Origin: a virus
Virus record (IMG/VR): IMGVR_UViG_3300029955_000018
Coordinates: 1 to 64,000 of that record
Length of the DNA stretch: 64,000 nucleotides
Reading direction: 5' to 3' (one strand)
Under the pieces are notes generated by a model. The model had not been told where the DNA came from. It did not search any database and saw only the letters and a list, made by a program, of their open reading frames with translations. Position 1 is the stretch's first letter. Every line of letters begins with the position of its first letter. Shown in pieces: positions 7,750-15,251 of the stretch. A program made the translations under genes and the position numbers.

Positions 7750-9465
7750 CTAATTCACCGTATAATCGATGCTGCAATTCAGCGCGGTGGGAGTGCCGCT
7801 CATCGACGTAATGGTCAGGACCACCGGGGCATGCGCCGCAATCGCGCAGCTCGACGTCCCGCCGCACTGGCCTGACCCATTCGCGAAGGTTGAAGTATTG
7901 GCGCCCCCTGTTATCGCCGTGAGATCCGAGCCGAGCAAATGCGCGCCACTGTCCGTCCCGATGGTGCCCTCCGCGCGCTTGTCTAGATTGATCACCACAT
8001 TCGTCGATCCTTGGACCGCGCAAAACACGCGTGTCAAGACGATTGCCGTGGGCGGATTGATCACCAGGATCAACCCGGAATCCGATGTTGCCGGCGCCAG
8101 GTCCGTCATCGCCGCCGTCCGCGTCTGCAAGTGCGACAGGGTTGTCGCCTGCACCATCTGCCAGGAATTGCCGCTCGAATCCAAACATACCTGGGCACTC
8201 CCTCCCGATGTCGCGAAATAGCAGGACACAAAGCCGCTAGCCGGAGTACTGGGAGCGCTTCCCGTCGCCCCTGACACCAGCCACGGCCCACTAGCGGTAA
8301 CGCTCAGCATCTTCTTCCAGCTATTGGTTGCATAGCACCACCATTCGTCGCCGTTGGTCGAATCAATGTAGGTGTGAATAGCACTCGTAGTGGGTGCCGT
8401 GCAATTGGCGCTTGGCGCGCCCGCCGCCACGGCGTCCACTTGATACGCGCCGCCGCCAGAATTGAGTTGCTGTGTCCATGTTCCTGAGTTGCACTCCCAT
8501 ATATTCTGGCCTGCGATTGATCCTGTTACGAAACCTAGTTCGCCAACGGTGCAACCGCTTGGCAGTGAGCCACTCGTTGAAGCTACGACCATGGGCTTGC
8601 TGTGCATGAGTCCGCTCATGTCTATCGTTCCAGGATAGGCTCCTGTAAATGCCGTTCCTCCGTTGTAGTAGAAGTACGGATTTACGGCTATCCCATTACT
8701 CCCCGACCCCTGGATGACGTAATCGGCCGTCAACCCAGAGCCGGTGACGTTCCCTCCGGCGATTAGTGCGCACCCCGTGGCGTTTCCACTTGCCAGAATG
8801 CCCGTGGGCGCGTAGCCCGTGGAGCAGAGGCTGGGAGCCGCTGCCAGTGCGGTGGCCGTGCCCGCGTTGCCGGTGGTCGATTGGTTCAGCGTGGGAATAT
8901 CGGCTGGGACGATGGCGCGAAACGCCGGGCTTCCGCTCGATCCATTGGGAGCCGCCAGGAAGAAGTTGGCGGTCTGGGAGCCGAACGGCACCTGGATCTG
9001 GGCACAGCCAACTGCGTTTCCACTTGCCAGAATGCCCGTGGGCGCGTAGCCCGTGGAGCAGAGGCTGGGAGCCGCTGCCAGTGCGGTGGCCGTGCCCGCG
9101 TTGCCGGTGGTCGATTGATTGAGTGTGGGAAAGTTGCCGGCAACCGCTGGGACGGTGCTTCCCGGGGAATTGCGGTACGGAATGCTGTTCGATCCGGGAT
9201 CGCCCAGTCCAGTGGAGGCCGCTACCGCCGCGTAGCTGTAGCCGTTCCACATGCACCAGGCGAGCGCGGTGCCGATCCCGGAGCAGACGCCCGAGGCGGA
9301 AGCATCCACGAACAGGTAGGGGGTATTTACCTGGGGGCTTATCGGTGGACTCGCGAAATGGGCGACGAAGTTGATTTGCGTCGGATTGAACTGCGTCTGC
9401 GCCGGCAGACAAACCGACAGCGCAAGGCAGGCGAGTACCGTGAAGCAACGAGAGAAGGTCCGCAT
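7750..9465 (-). CDS. Tail-fibre-like protein with signal peptide and internal repeat
   Basis: A 571-residue protein; the start is the ATG at 9465, just past the stop of the upstream gene, giving a signal peptide ending in L-P-A-Q. The middle contains two near-identical 35-residue units (T-L-N-Q-S-T-T-G-N-A-G-T-A, then C-S-T-G-Y-A-P-T-G) about 78 residues apart. Repeats of this kind, with an N-Q-x-T-x-G-N-A core, are seen in trimeric phage tail fibres. The C-terminal 150 residues form a distinct Cys-containing beta domain that could be the tip. A Sec signal on a fibre is odd for a phage protein and is shared with several neighbours. Confidence 0.68.
   Translation of the reverse strand: MRTFSRCFTVLACLALSVCLPAQTQFNPTQINFVAHFASPPISPQVNTPYLFVDASASGVCSGIGTALAWCMWNGYSYAAVAASTGLGDPGSNSIPYRNSPGSTVPAVAGNFPTLNQSTTGNAGTATALAAAPSLCSTGYAPTGILASGNAVGCAQIQVPFGSQTANFFLAAPNGSSGSPAFRAIVPADIPTLNQSTTGNAGTATALAAAPSLCSTGYAPTGILASGNATGCALIAGGNVTGSGLTADYVIQGSGSNGIAVNPYFYYNGGTAFTGAYPGTIDMSGLMHSKPMVVASTSGSLPSGCTVGELGFVTGSIAGQNIWECNSGTWTQQLNSGGGAYQVDAVAAGAPSANCTAPTTSAIHTYIDSTNGDEWWCYATNSWKKMLSVTASGPWLVSGATGSAPSTPASGFVSCYFATSGGSAQVCLDSSGNSWQMVQATTLSHLQTRTAAMTDLAPATSDSGLILVINPPTAIVLTRVFCAVQGSTNVVINLDKRAEGTIGTDSGAHLLGSDLTAITGGANTSTFANGSGQCGGTSSCAIAAHAPVVLTITSMSGTPTALNCSIDYTVN
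8780..8883. repeat. Direct repeat copy 1 inside fibre-like gene
   Basis: About 104 bases that recur almost unchanged at 9014-9117, in the same reading frame, giving the duplicated 35-residue unit of the fibre-like protein. The high identity suggests recent duplication or gene conversion. Confidence 0.9.
9014..9117. repeat. Direct repeat copy 2 inside fibre-like gene
   Basis: Second copy of the 104-base unit at 8780-8883, offset by 234 bases (78 codons), so the frame is kept. Recombination between the copies would delete or add exactly one fibre module. Confidence 0.9.
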
Positions 9466-9467
9466 TC

Positions 9468-9704
9468 TTAGTGTCCGCTCCAATGGCCTGTTCCATCGCC
9501 GTGTTTCGACCGCGATTTCGCAGCGGGCTTCAGCACGTTCTCGTAATACCGTGCTTGTTCGCCGGGGAGTCCGGGCTTGTGGATGTCGGCCGCGGCTTCG
9601 GCCGAGACCGATTTTCCATGTCGTTGAGCGCGCGCGGTAAGGGCGCCTTTGCGCTTGACGTCGTGCTGGATGTCTGGCTGGTCGGGGCCGGGCTTATAAG
9701 ACAT
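9468..9704 (-). CDS. Small basic protein ending in G-H-W-S-G-H
   Basis: A 78-residue protein, rich in Lys, Arg, Gln and His and with no hydrophobic core. Its last residues (G-H-W-S-G-H) match the end of the next gene upstream (A-K-H-W-S-G-H), so the two share a C-terminal motif. Small, charged and in the virion gene cluster, it may be a minor capsid or DNA-binding protein. Not recognised. Confidence 0.6.
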   Translation of the reverse strand: MSYKPGPDQPDIQHDVKRKGALTARAQRHGKSVSAEAAADIHKPGLPGEQARYYENVLKPAAKSRSKHGDGTGHWSGH

Positions 9705-9736
9705 GGGAGTTGTCCTTTGGCGATGCGGTTTCTACT

Positions 9737-10030
9737 TCAATGCCCCGACCAGTGCTTGGCCGGTGAATGCGGTTTCATCCCCACGCCGAGCGCCGATTTG
9801 CGGGCCGTGACGCTCGCTGCCGGCGGCGCGCTTTTGCTTCCCGAATTGTGGGCCGGCTCCTCTTTCATGCTGGGGTGGGCTTTCAGCACGCCGTTGGCGG
9901 TTTCGATGGCCTGGGCTTCGTCGCCCGTTTTGGCCAGCACGCCGTTGGCGACGTAGCTCCATTGCCGCTGGCGGGCGGGAGTGTCCGCAAGGTGGGTATG
10001 CTTCTGCGCGTCCGTGTGTTTCCAGGGCAT
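9737..10030 (-). CDS. Small phage protein with helical V-A-N-x-V-L motif
   Basis: The start was placed at ATG 10030, whose A is shared with the stop of the upstream gene (TAATG). This gives 97 residues beginning with a His/Gln/Lys-rich segment and a helix W-S-Y-V-A-N-G-V-L-A-K-T-G-D-E. This helix is a frequent signature of small phage proteins of unknown function found near head genes. The C-terminus is basic and ends in K-H-W-S-G-H, like the gene at 9468-9704. Confidence 0.65.
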   Translation of the reverse strand: MPWKHTDAQKHTHLADTPARQRQWSYVANGVLAKTGDEAQAIETANGVLKAHPSMKEEPAHNSGSKSAPPAASVTARKSALGVGMKPHSPAKHWSGH

Positions 10031-10383
10031 TAGTTGACCACGTGGATTTCGTACATCAGGATGTCGCCGGCGTGCGTGCCCTGGAAGAAATACTGGTTCA
10101 GGGCAATGTCGTTGAAGTAGGAGTGCGACTCGACGGTCCACGTCCCGCCAGGCTGGCCGGCCGTCGCATTCGGAGTAACGAATATTCCCGGCGTGGCGTT
10201 GTCGGCGGTCAGGTTGACGTTGCCGCCCACCTTGAAGACGCCGGTGTTGTTCGGCGCCGACTGTACGACGATCTTATTAACCTTGGGCGATCCCGCGAAG
10301 GAACTCAGAGCGCCGGAAAATGCCGTCGCGGGAATCTGGACCGGCGCGGCGCCGATGGTGAGCGATCCGAAGTAAGTTTGCAT
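10030..10383 (-). CDS. Small beta-rich virion protein
   Basis: 117 residues from the ATG at 10383. Alternating strands rich in Val, Gly, Asn and Thr, no signal peptide and a V-V-N end. The composition and position after the coat gene cluster fit a capsid decoration or head-completion protein, but no family is recognised. It is coupled to the next gene by a one-base TAATG overlap. Confidence 0.6.
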   Translation of the reverse strand: MQTYFGSLTIGAAPVQIPATAFSGALSSFAGSPKVNKIVVQSAPNNTGVFKVGGNVNLTADNATPGIFVTPNATAGQPGGTWTVESHSYFNDIALNQYFFQGTHAGDILMYEIHVVN

Positions 10384-10446
10384 CGAAGTCCTGGCGGAAA
10401 AAAACGGGGCCGCAAATGGCAACGGCCCCAGGTTGGAAGGAGACTG

Positions 10447-10983
10447 TTAATAGCCGACGCAACTGTATTTGAAGCCGTCGGTATTGGTATTCGGACCGGT
10501 GAAGGTCACCGCCGACCCGGAGACGTAGCCCGCCGCCAGCACGCCGATGTTATTGGCGATGGTGGTGGTGTCCTGCGCGGTGCAGGTGAACGTGCTCGCA
10601 CTGGTAAATGCCGGGCTGATGCCCGTCACCGCAAAGGTGGACGGCGAGCCGCTGGCGAGAGTGCCAGAACCCTGGACTACTTTCAGGCCGACGATGGCCG
10701 CTTTACAGGCAGCGGTAGAGCTGCACGCCTGCGCGGACACCGGGAGCGAACTCCAGACGTTGCGCGCGGAGCAGTAATGGAAGGCCACCAGGTCGGTGCG
10801 ATAGTTGAGCGGCGATCTGCCGGGGACGCATCGCACGGGGTCGGAGCTTCCGGTGGTGAAGCCGATGAAGGGGACCGGGATCGGACTGGGATAGTCGACG
10901 CCGGGAACGGGAGCGGACGCTTGCGCGAAAGCGCAGGCCGCGAAGATGGCGAAGGCGGAGAAGAGTTTCAGGAGGCGCGTCAT
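10447..10983 (-). CDS. Signal-peptide-bearing protein of the head/tail cluster
   Basis: The start was set at ATG 10983 (AAGGAA upstream); starting further up would add a basic stretch before the signal peptide. The signal (M-T-R-L-L-K-L-F-S-A-F, cleavage after F-A-Q-A) is followed by 155 residues with six Cys, probably disulphide-bonded, and a beta-rich C-terminal half. It is the second of two adjacent signal-peptide proteins just below the coat gene. Function unknown; decoration or cell-surface exclusion are both possible. Confidence 0.65.
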   Translation of the reverse strand: MTRLLKLFSAFAIFAACAFAQASAPVPGVDYPSPIPVPFIGFTTGSSDPVRCVPGRSPLNYRTDLVAFHYCSARNVWSSLPVSAQACSSTAACKAAIVGLKVVQGSGTLASGSPSTFAVTGISPAFTSASTFTCTAQDTTTIANNIGVLAAGYVSGSAVTFTGPNTNTDGFKYSCVGY

Positions 10984-11045
10984 GGTGAGGGTTCCTTTTC
11001 GGAAGAAGCGGGGCTGGCATTTCACCAGCCCCGGCGTTGAAAGCC

Positions 11046-11888
11046 TTAGTACGAAGGCACCCATTTGGAATTCACCGAGTCGTAACAGAAGGTCATGACC
11101 TTGTTGACGATGGCGGTGGAAGCCACGGCGATGTTGCCGCCCGAGGCAGTGCTCGTCCAGACGGCATCGGGGATCAGCGCGAGGCAGCCGTTCGGAGCGA
11201 GGGCCGCCGGCACCGTGATGGTGGCGAAGGCCGAGCTGGTGCCCGAAACGTGATGCAGCGGATTGGTGGGAGCGATGGTCGTTCCTGCGGTCGACAGGGC
11301 CAGTACGGCGCCTTCGACTACCGGCACGCCGGGATCGAACGCGCTCCAGAGTTGCACCGTGCTGGTGGTGCCGGTGGCGCAGTTCCAGGCGCGTCCGGTC
11401 GCCACGGAGAGCTTGGGGAGCACTCGTTGCGTGCTGGCGGTGCAGGGAGTGCCGGCAACGGGTTCGACGAGCCCCGCGCCAGCGTCCTGCGCATCGTAAT
11501 AGTTGGCGGGGCCGGTCCAGACCTTGACGCCCGAGGCGTGGCCGGTCGTTTTGGTGCCGTAGAAGCCGCGCTCGACAGTAACCTGGCAGGGGCTGACCGC
11601 GCTATTCACGGCATTGACCCGGAACAGTTCCCGGTCGATGAACAGCAGGTAGTAGTTGTTGCCCGCGCCGTATCCGATGCCGCCCTGGGTAGCTTCCAGA
11701 GCCGGAGCCAGGATGTTGGTGCACGAGGCGACCGAGAGGACGTAGCGATTGGTGCCGGCGGCGGCCGTGGTGGCGTCCAGAACAGCCGCGGAAAGCGTGG
11801 TGCTCTGCATGGTCGCCTGGCCGAAGGCGAGGCTGGAGAGAGCGACGAGGGTAAACAGAAGGGCGAAAGCCCGCAGTTTGGTATTCAT
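11046..11888 (-). CDS. Signal-peptide-bearing beta-rich protein below the coat gene
   Basis: 280 residues, with a good AAGGAA site before the ATG. Residues 1-24 are a strong Sec signal ending in A-F-G-Q. The mature protein is Thr/Ala/Val-rich with about five Cys and repeated short strands, and contains E-R-G-F-Y-G-T, a turn also common in phage virion beta-sandwiches. It is the first gene after the coat protein, the place where P22-like and lambda-like phages often keep decoration or minor capsid proteins. A secreted decoration protein would be strange, so an outer-membrane or superinfection role is also possible. Confidence 0.62.
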   Translation of the reverse strand: MNTKLRAFALLFTLVALSSLAFGQATMQSTTLSAAVLDATTAAAGTNRYVLSVASCTNILAPALEATQGGIGYGAGNNYYLLFIDRELFRVNAVNSAVSPCQVTVERGFYGTKTTGHASGVKVWTGPANYYDAQDAGAGLVEPVAGTPCTASTQRVLPKLSVATGRAWNCATGTTSTVQLWSAFDPGVPVVEGAVLALSTAGTTIAPTNPLHHVSGTSSAFATITVPAALAPNGCLALIPDAVWTSTASGGNIAVASTAIVNKVMTFCYDSVNSKWVPSY

Positions 11889-11967
11889 AGTTGGTTTCCT
11901 TGTTGGGAGAGTTTTCGTTTTACGGACCTGTGCGGATCCCGAAAGATCCGCATAGGCCGCCTGTTGG

Positions 11968-13869
11968 TTACGCCCCGCAGACGCGGACGCCCATGTCGTC
12001 GCGGACGCGCTTCACGCCGCCGAGGACGTCGAGACGAGTGATTTTCTCGTTGGTGCCGATCACGTAGCCGCGCAGCAGCCGGATGCCGATACCGGCCTTG
12101 GGGCTAGAGACCCATTCGGACCATTCCATGCCGCCGGGAAGTTCCTGCTTGACGATGGCCAGCGCGATGGCATCGCGGTGGAACGCCATCCCTTGAGCGC
12201 TGGTGACGTTGGCGATGGTCGAGAATGCGGTGTAGGGTAGGCCCCACACGAAGACTTGCGCGCCATCCGCGGGCAGCGCCGTCACGGTCTGGAACGGGCT
12301 GGTAGTGTCCGCGTTGATGGGCGGGGAGATATTGCACACCCCAACGCCCCCGGCAGTGGTGGTCATGGCCGAGGTCAGCACGAAGCTGCGCAAGGGTCCG
12401 ACGTTGCGGTAGCTGATGGGGTTCACCGCGTAAGAGCCGGCGAACTGCACGATGTCGCCCAGGTTGAGGCAGTTGACGATGGAGTCGTCCCAGCTCCGGG
12501 TCTGGATGGTCGCTCCGTTGTTGGTGATGCCGCCGCCGGCGATGTCCACCAATGGATTCGAGGCGATGGCTCCCGCGGTACCGAGAGCGCCCACCTGGAA
12601 GCGGGCGATGTTCACGTCCTCGTTAAACCGGAAGTTCAACGCGGTGCCCATCTTGCCCGTCAGGTACTGCTGGCTGACTTCCTTCTGGGGATTCAGCAGG
12701 TTGGCGTTGAAGCCGAGCACCGCCGCGGTCATATCCGGGGAGATGACCATGGCATTGAGGCTGACAATGCGGGGCACGCCATTGTTGGTCATCTGTACGC
12801 CGGCCTGGGCGTAAGTGGCCACGGAATTCGGCAGGACGCCGGGGGTTCCCACAAACGTGAAGAAGCCCGAGAAGACGTCGCACAGATCGCCGTCGATCAT
12901 GTTGGCGATGGTGGCCGAGGAGGGCTCGACGTACCGCTCGCCGAAGCGATCGATAGTCATCGTCAGGTCCTGGTCCGAGTTCTGCAGGTCCTGGCCCCAC
13001 AACTCGTTGATGACGATGGGGACCATTTGCTCCTGGATGCCTTCGGGTTTGATGCCATCGCCACGCCGGCCGCGGGTACGGACGGGCAAGCGGGCATTGA
13101 AGGTGTCGCTATTGTTGCGAGCGCAATCGCGAATCGCGCCCTTCTGAATCTTTGGATTCAGGCCAGACTATTTCATCGCCCCAGTGGGGCGCTCCACGCT
13201 TCGGGCCGCTTGGCCCTACTCCCGATCAAGGGATAGTCGTTGAGCCTTCCTGTTTCCAGGCTTGGTTGCTGATTGCCGTGGCTTTCGCTTTAGGTGTCCC
13301 AGCAGTTCATGGAGTTCTTCGAGGCAGGTTGCCCTGCCAAGGGGCTAATTTACTAACCCGATCTTTTCGTTCTTTACTGCGAATTTCTCATCGACCTATG
13401 TGTTCAGGCCTGGATCGCTACTTCCAGGCCCCGCCCGAACTTCGCTGGGTTCAGGCTGCTGCAACTTTCATTGCAGAGCAGACTATTTCATCACCCCGGT
13501 GGGGTGTGCTGCGCTTCCGGCCGCTTGGCCGTACTCCCTTGCGGGATAGTCGTTACGCCTTTCCTGGTGTTGGCACGCCGCCCGCAACGCAGAGTGCTTC
13601 GCCAACGGCATCCATACCAGGACTTGGTTCGGCGTTTCCGTGGGCATCGCTGATAGTCGCTTACTTGGTTAATCGTGTCAACCAAAAAGATGAACCAGTT
13701 TCAGCCTTTAGGGTTTCGCCGAGTTCACAGCATTTGCAATGGCGATTACTCGCCAAGGGAGCTAGATGTTGGCTAACTCGCGAGAGACCATCTTCATCAT
13801 GGTCAGGTCGTTTTCGAGCCGGATGAGCGAATCCTGTGCAATTACCACAGGGTTTAATAGTTCGTCCAT
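11968..13869 (-). CDS. P22-like major coat protein, gene split by two group I introns
   Basis: Exon 1 is 13869-13776: ATG with a strong GGAGG site, 31 codons (opening M-D-E-L-L-N-P-V-V-I and containing R-L-E-N-D-L) plus one base. A TAG follows in frame within 15 bases. The rest of the coat protein reads from about 13136 down to 11968 (D-T-F-N-A-R-L-P, then E-Q-M-V-P-I-V-I, D-R-F-G-E-R-Y-V-E-P). The first part has the usual N-terminal arm of P22-like coat proteins (L-x-R-L-E-N-x-L, M-V-x-R-E) and the second continues exactly where that family has G-D-T-x-x-x-R-x-P. Joining exon 1, a 3-base exon (13455-13453) and exon 3 from 13136 gives 421 codons in frame, the normal family length. Without splicing only a 35-residue peptide could be made from the true start. 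Confidence 0.85.
13137..13452 (-). ncRNA. Group I intron 2 in the coat gene
   Basis: About 316 bases without an ORF. Visible core on the minus strand: P1 (CCU^GAAC with GUUCGGG, splice after the U of a U-G pair); P4 arms UGCUG/CAGCA; P6 hairpin AGCCU/AGGCU; the R-type element ending CAACGACUAU (GACUAT at 13238-13233); hairpins UCCC/GGGA, GGGCC(AAGC)GGCCC and CGCCCC/GGGGCG; the S-type element AUGAAAUAGUC (13171-13166); and a P9 hairpin CUGAAUC(CAAA)GAUUCAG. The 3' end is placed at the G at 13137 because this restores the frame and allows a GC/GC P9.0. Boundaries are inferred, the helices are read directly. Confidence 0.82.
13456..13775 (-). ncRNA. Group I intron 1 in the coat gene
   Basis: About 320 bases without an ORF. 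P1 is a perfect hairpin GAGU^UAG with CUAGCUC, with the U-G wobble at the splice site. P4 arms are UCGGCG/CGCCGA, the R-type element is GUAACGACUAU (13551-13546), then come hairpins UCCC(GCAA)GGGA, CGGCC(AAGC)GGCCG and CACCCC/GGGGUG, the S-type element AUGAAAUAGUC (13486-13481) and P9 CUGCAAU(GAAA)GUUGCAG with a GNRA loop. P9.0 UG/CA places the last intron base at G 13456. Against intron 2, three stems differ by paired changes (for example GGGCC/GGCCC versus CGGCC/GGCCG), which is good evidence for RNA structure. Confidence 0.85.
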
Positions 13870-13900
13870 TGATTTCCTCCGCTGTCATCGCGACAGGGGT

Positions 13901-13971
13901 GCTCTGCGAACAGAGCGGGTTAGTAAGTAGTAAAGTTGGCCGCCGCGTTATCGTCGCGACAGGCGGCGGCC
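13901..13971 (-). promoter_or_regulatory. Two hairpins in the coat gene leader
   Basis: Between the scaffold stop and the coat start the RNA can form a perfect 9-bp stem GGCCGCCGC/GCGGCGGCC (13971-13963 with 13946-13938, 16-base loop), then GCUCUG(UUCG)CAGAGC (13916-13901). Neither has a U tract, so they are not typical terminators. They may stabilise or process the coat mRNA, which must be made in excess over scaffold. Confidence 0.6.
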
Positions 13972-13990
13972 GGAGGGGGCAAGAACTTGG

Positions 13991-15190
13991 TCAGGCGTTC
14001 TGCATATTACGCAGCCGGCGCACGTCTTCCATGGAAAGGGCGCGCAACTCCGGCTGTGTATAGTCCTCGGGATAGCGCTTGGTGACGGCGCCCCCACGAT
14101 GACCCACGGGCTTCGGAGGTGCGGCTTTCGGCCGCGGAACTTGTGCTTGTGCGGGCGGTAATGGAGCCGCTGCTACGGGCGTCTCGCGACGGCCGTCGGT
14201 CCCCGGAGCGGGTGCGTCCGGGCCGGGAGCGGCTGGCAATGCCGAAAGAATCCGGTCGTACTCTTCCCTCGCCGCATCCTCGACCACGCGAATAGCGCGT
14301 TGCTGCGCCCGTGGGCCGAGTTGCGCGAAGTTGTCCGGTAACTGGGTTTTGGCCATGATGCGCGTTTCTTCCTCGGGGTGGGTTCCCAGCCAATAAAGCA
14401 GTTCCCCCACTTCCTCGTAATCGCGCACTACCAGGCCCATGGCGACGGTGCCGTGAGTTGTCTTGGGATCGAGAAGGCGAGTAAACACCTCCTCGGAATC
14501 GGGATGGACCGCTTTCAGGCGTTCCCGCGATTGGGTCCAGCGCTCTTCCGCGGCTGTCCGTTCCGCTTCGGTGGCCAACCGTGCGGTTTCTTCAGCCGTT
14601 GATTTGCGCGCAGATACCTCGTTCGCTTCCCGTTCCTGCTGGGCTCTGCCCACTTGCCGCCGCTCGTCGCGGACCAGCCAGCGGGTATGCCTTGCGTTGA
14701 ACGGCTCCCATTCTTCGTCGGCGTCCATCACCGGCTCGGGATCGTCGTCAACCGGAATGACCGTTGAGGCCTCCTCCGCGGGTTTCACCGGCAGCGCAGC
14801 GGGTTTTTCCGCCAGCTTCCGGTTCATCTCCGCGAGGGTGGCCTTGAGGCTATCCAGTTCGACGGCCTGCCGCTCCAGTTTGCGGGCGAAGCCGCCTTTG
14901 GCCTTCTTCGGCTCGTGCGGCGCCGGTTCCCCGCCGGCGGCGGGCGTATGCCCGGTTTCGTCCGTTCCGTCTCCAGCGGTGTCGCCAAGATCGGGATCGG
15001 ACGCGGGTGGAATCGTTTCGCCCGGCGTGCCGGCGGGCGCTACGGCTACCTCTTCGGCGGCCGGGGGGGGAGCGGCGTCGGTGGTCTCGGTCGTCTCGAT
15101 CGAGCCGTACCCGCTGTCCTCCAGAATCTTTTTGATGGTCTCCGCACTTTGGGTGCGTGACTCGATATTCAATTCCGCTAAATCTGCCAT
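13991..15190 (-). CDS. Probable scaffolding protein
   Basis: 399 residues from the ATG at 15190; the open frame extends upstream but overlaps the portal gene and is Arg/Pro-rich there. Residues 1-160 are acidic, Pro/Ala/Thr-rich and disordered. About 120-160 and 230-340 are predicted long helices with many Glu, Arg and Ala. The C-terminus is basic (H-R-G-G-A-V-T-K-R) and ends in a helix L-R-N-M-Q-N-A. Acidic, helical, with a basic C-terminal helix and placed between portal and coat genes, it matches P22 gp8-type scaffolds, whose C-terminal helix binds coat protein. Confidence 0.7.
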   Translation of the reverse strand: MADLAELNIESRTQSAETIKKILEDSGYGSIETTETTDAAPPPAAEEVAVAPAGTPGETIPPASDPDLGDTAGDGTDETGHTPAAGGEPAPHEPKKAKGGFARKLERQAVELDSLKATLAEMNRKLAEKPAALPVKPAEEASTVIPVDDDPEPVMDADEEWEPFNARHTRWLVRDERRQVGRAQQEREANEVSARKSTAEETARLATEAERTAAEERWTQSRERLKAVHPDSEEVFTRLLDPKTTHGTVAMGLVVRDYEEVGELLYWLGTHPEEETRIMAKTQLPDNFAQLGPRAQQRAIRVVEDAAREEYDRILSALPAAPGPDAPAPGTDGRRETPVAAAPLPPAQAQVPRPKAAPPKPVGHRGGAVTKRYPEDYTQPELRALSMEDVRRLRNMQNA

Positions 15191-15251
15191 AAGTTGGTGG
15201 GTCTCGTTGTGCGGCCAGGTTCTCAACGTCGTCGCGACGGAAGCGGCCGGG

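Noticed and set aside
13152-13826. 224-codon plus-strand ORF across the coat gene introns
   Set aside because: It covers both introns and exon 1 antisense; the RNA helices with compensatory changes explain this DNA better, and the protein has no pattern.
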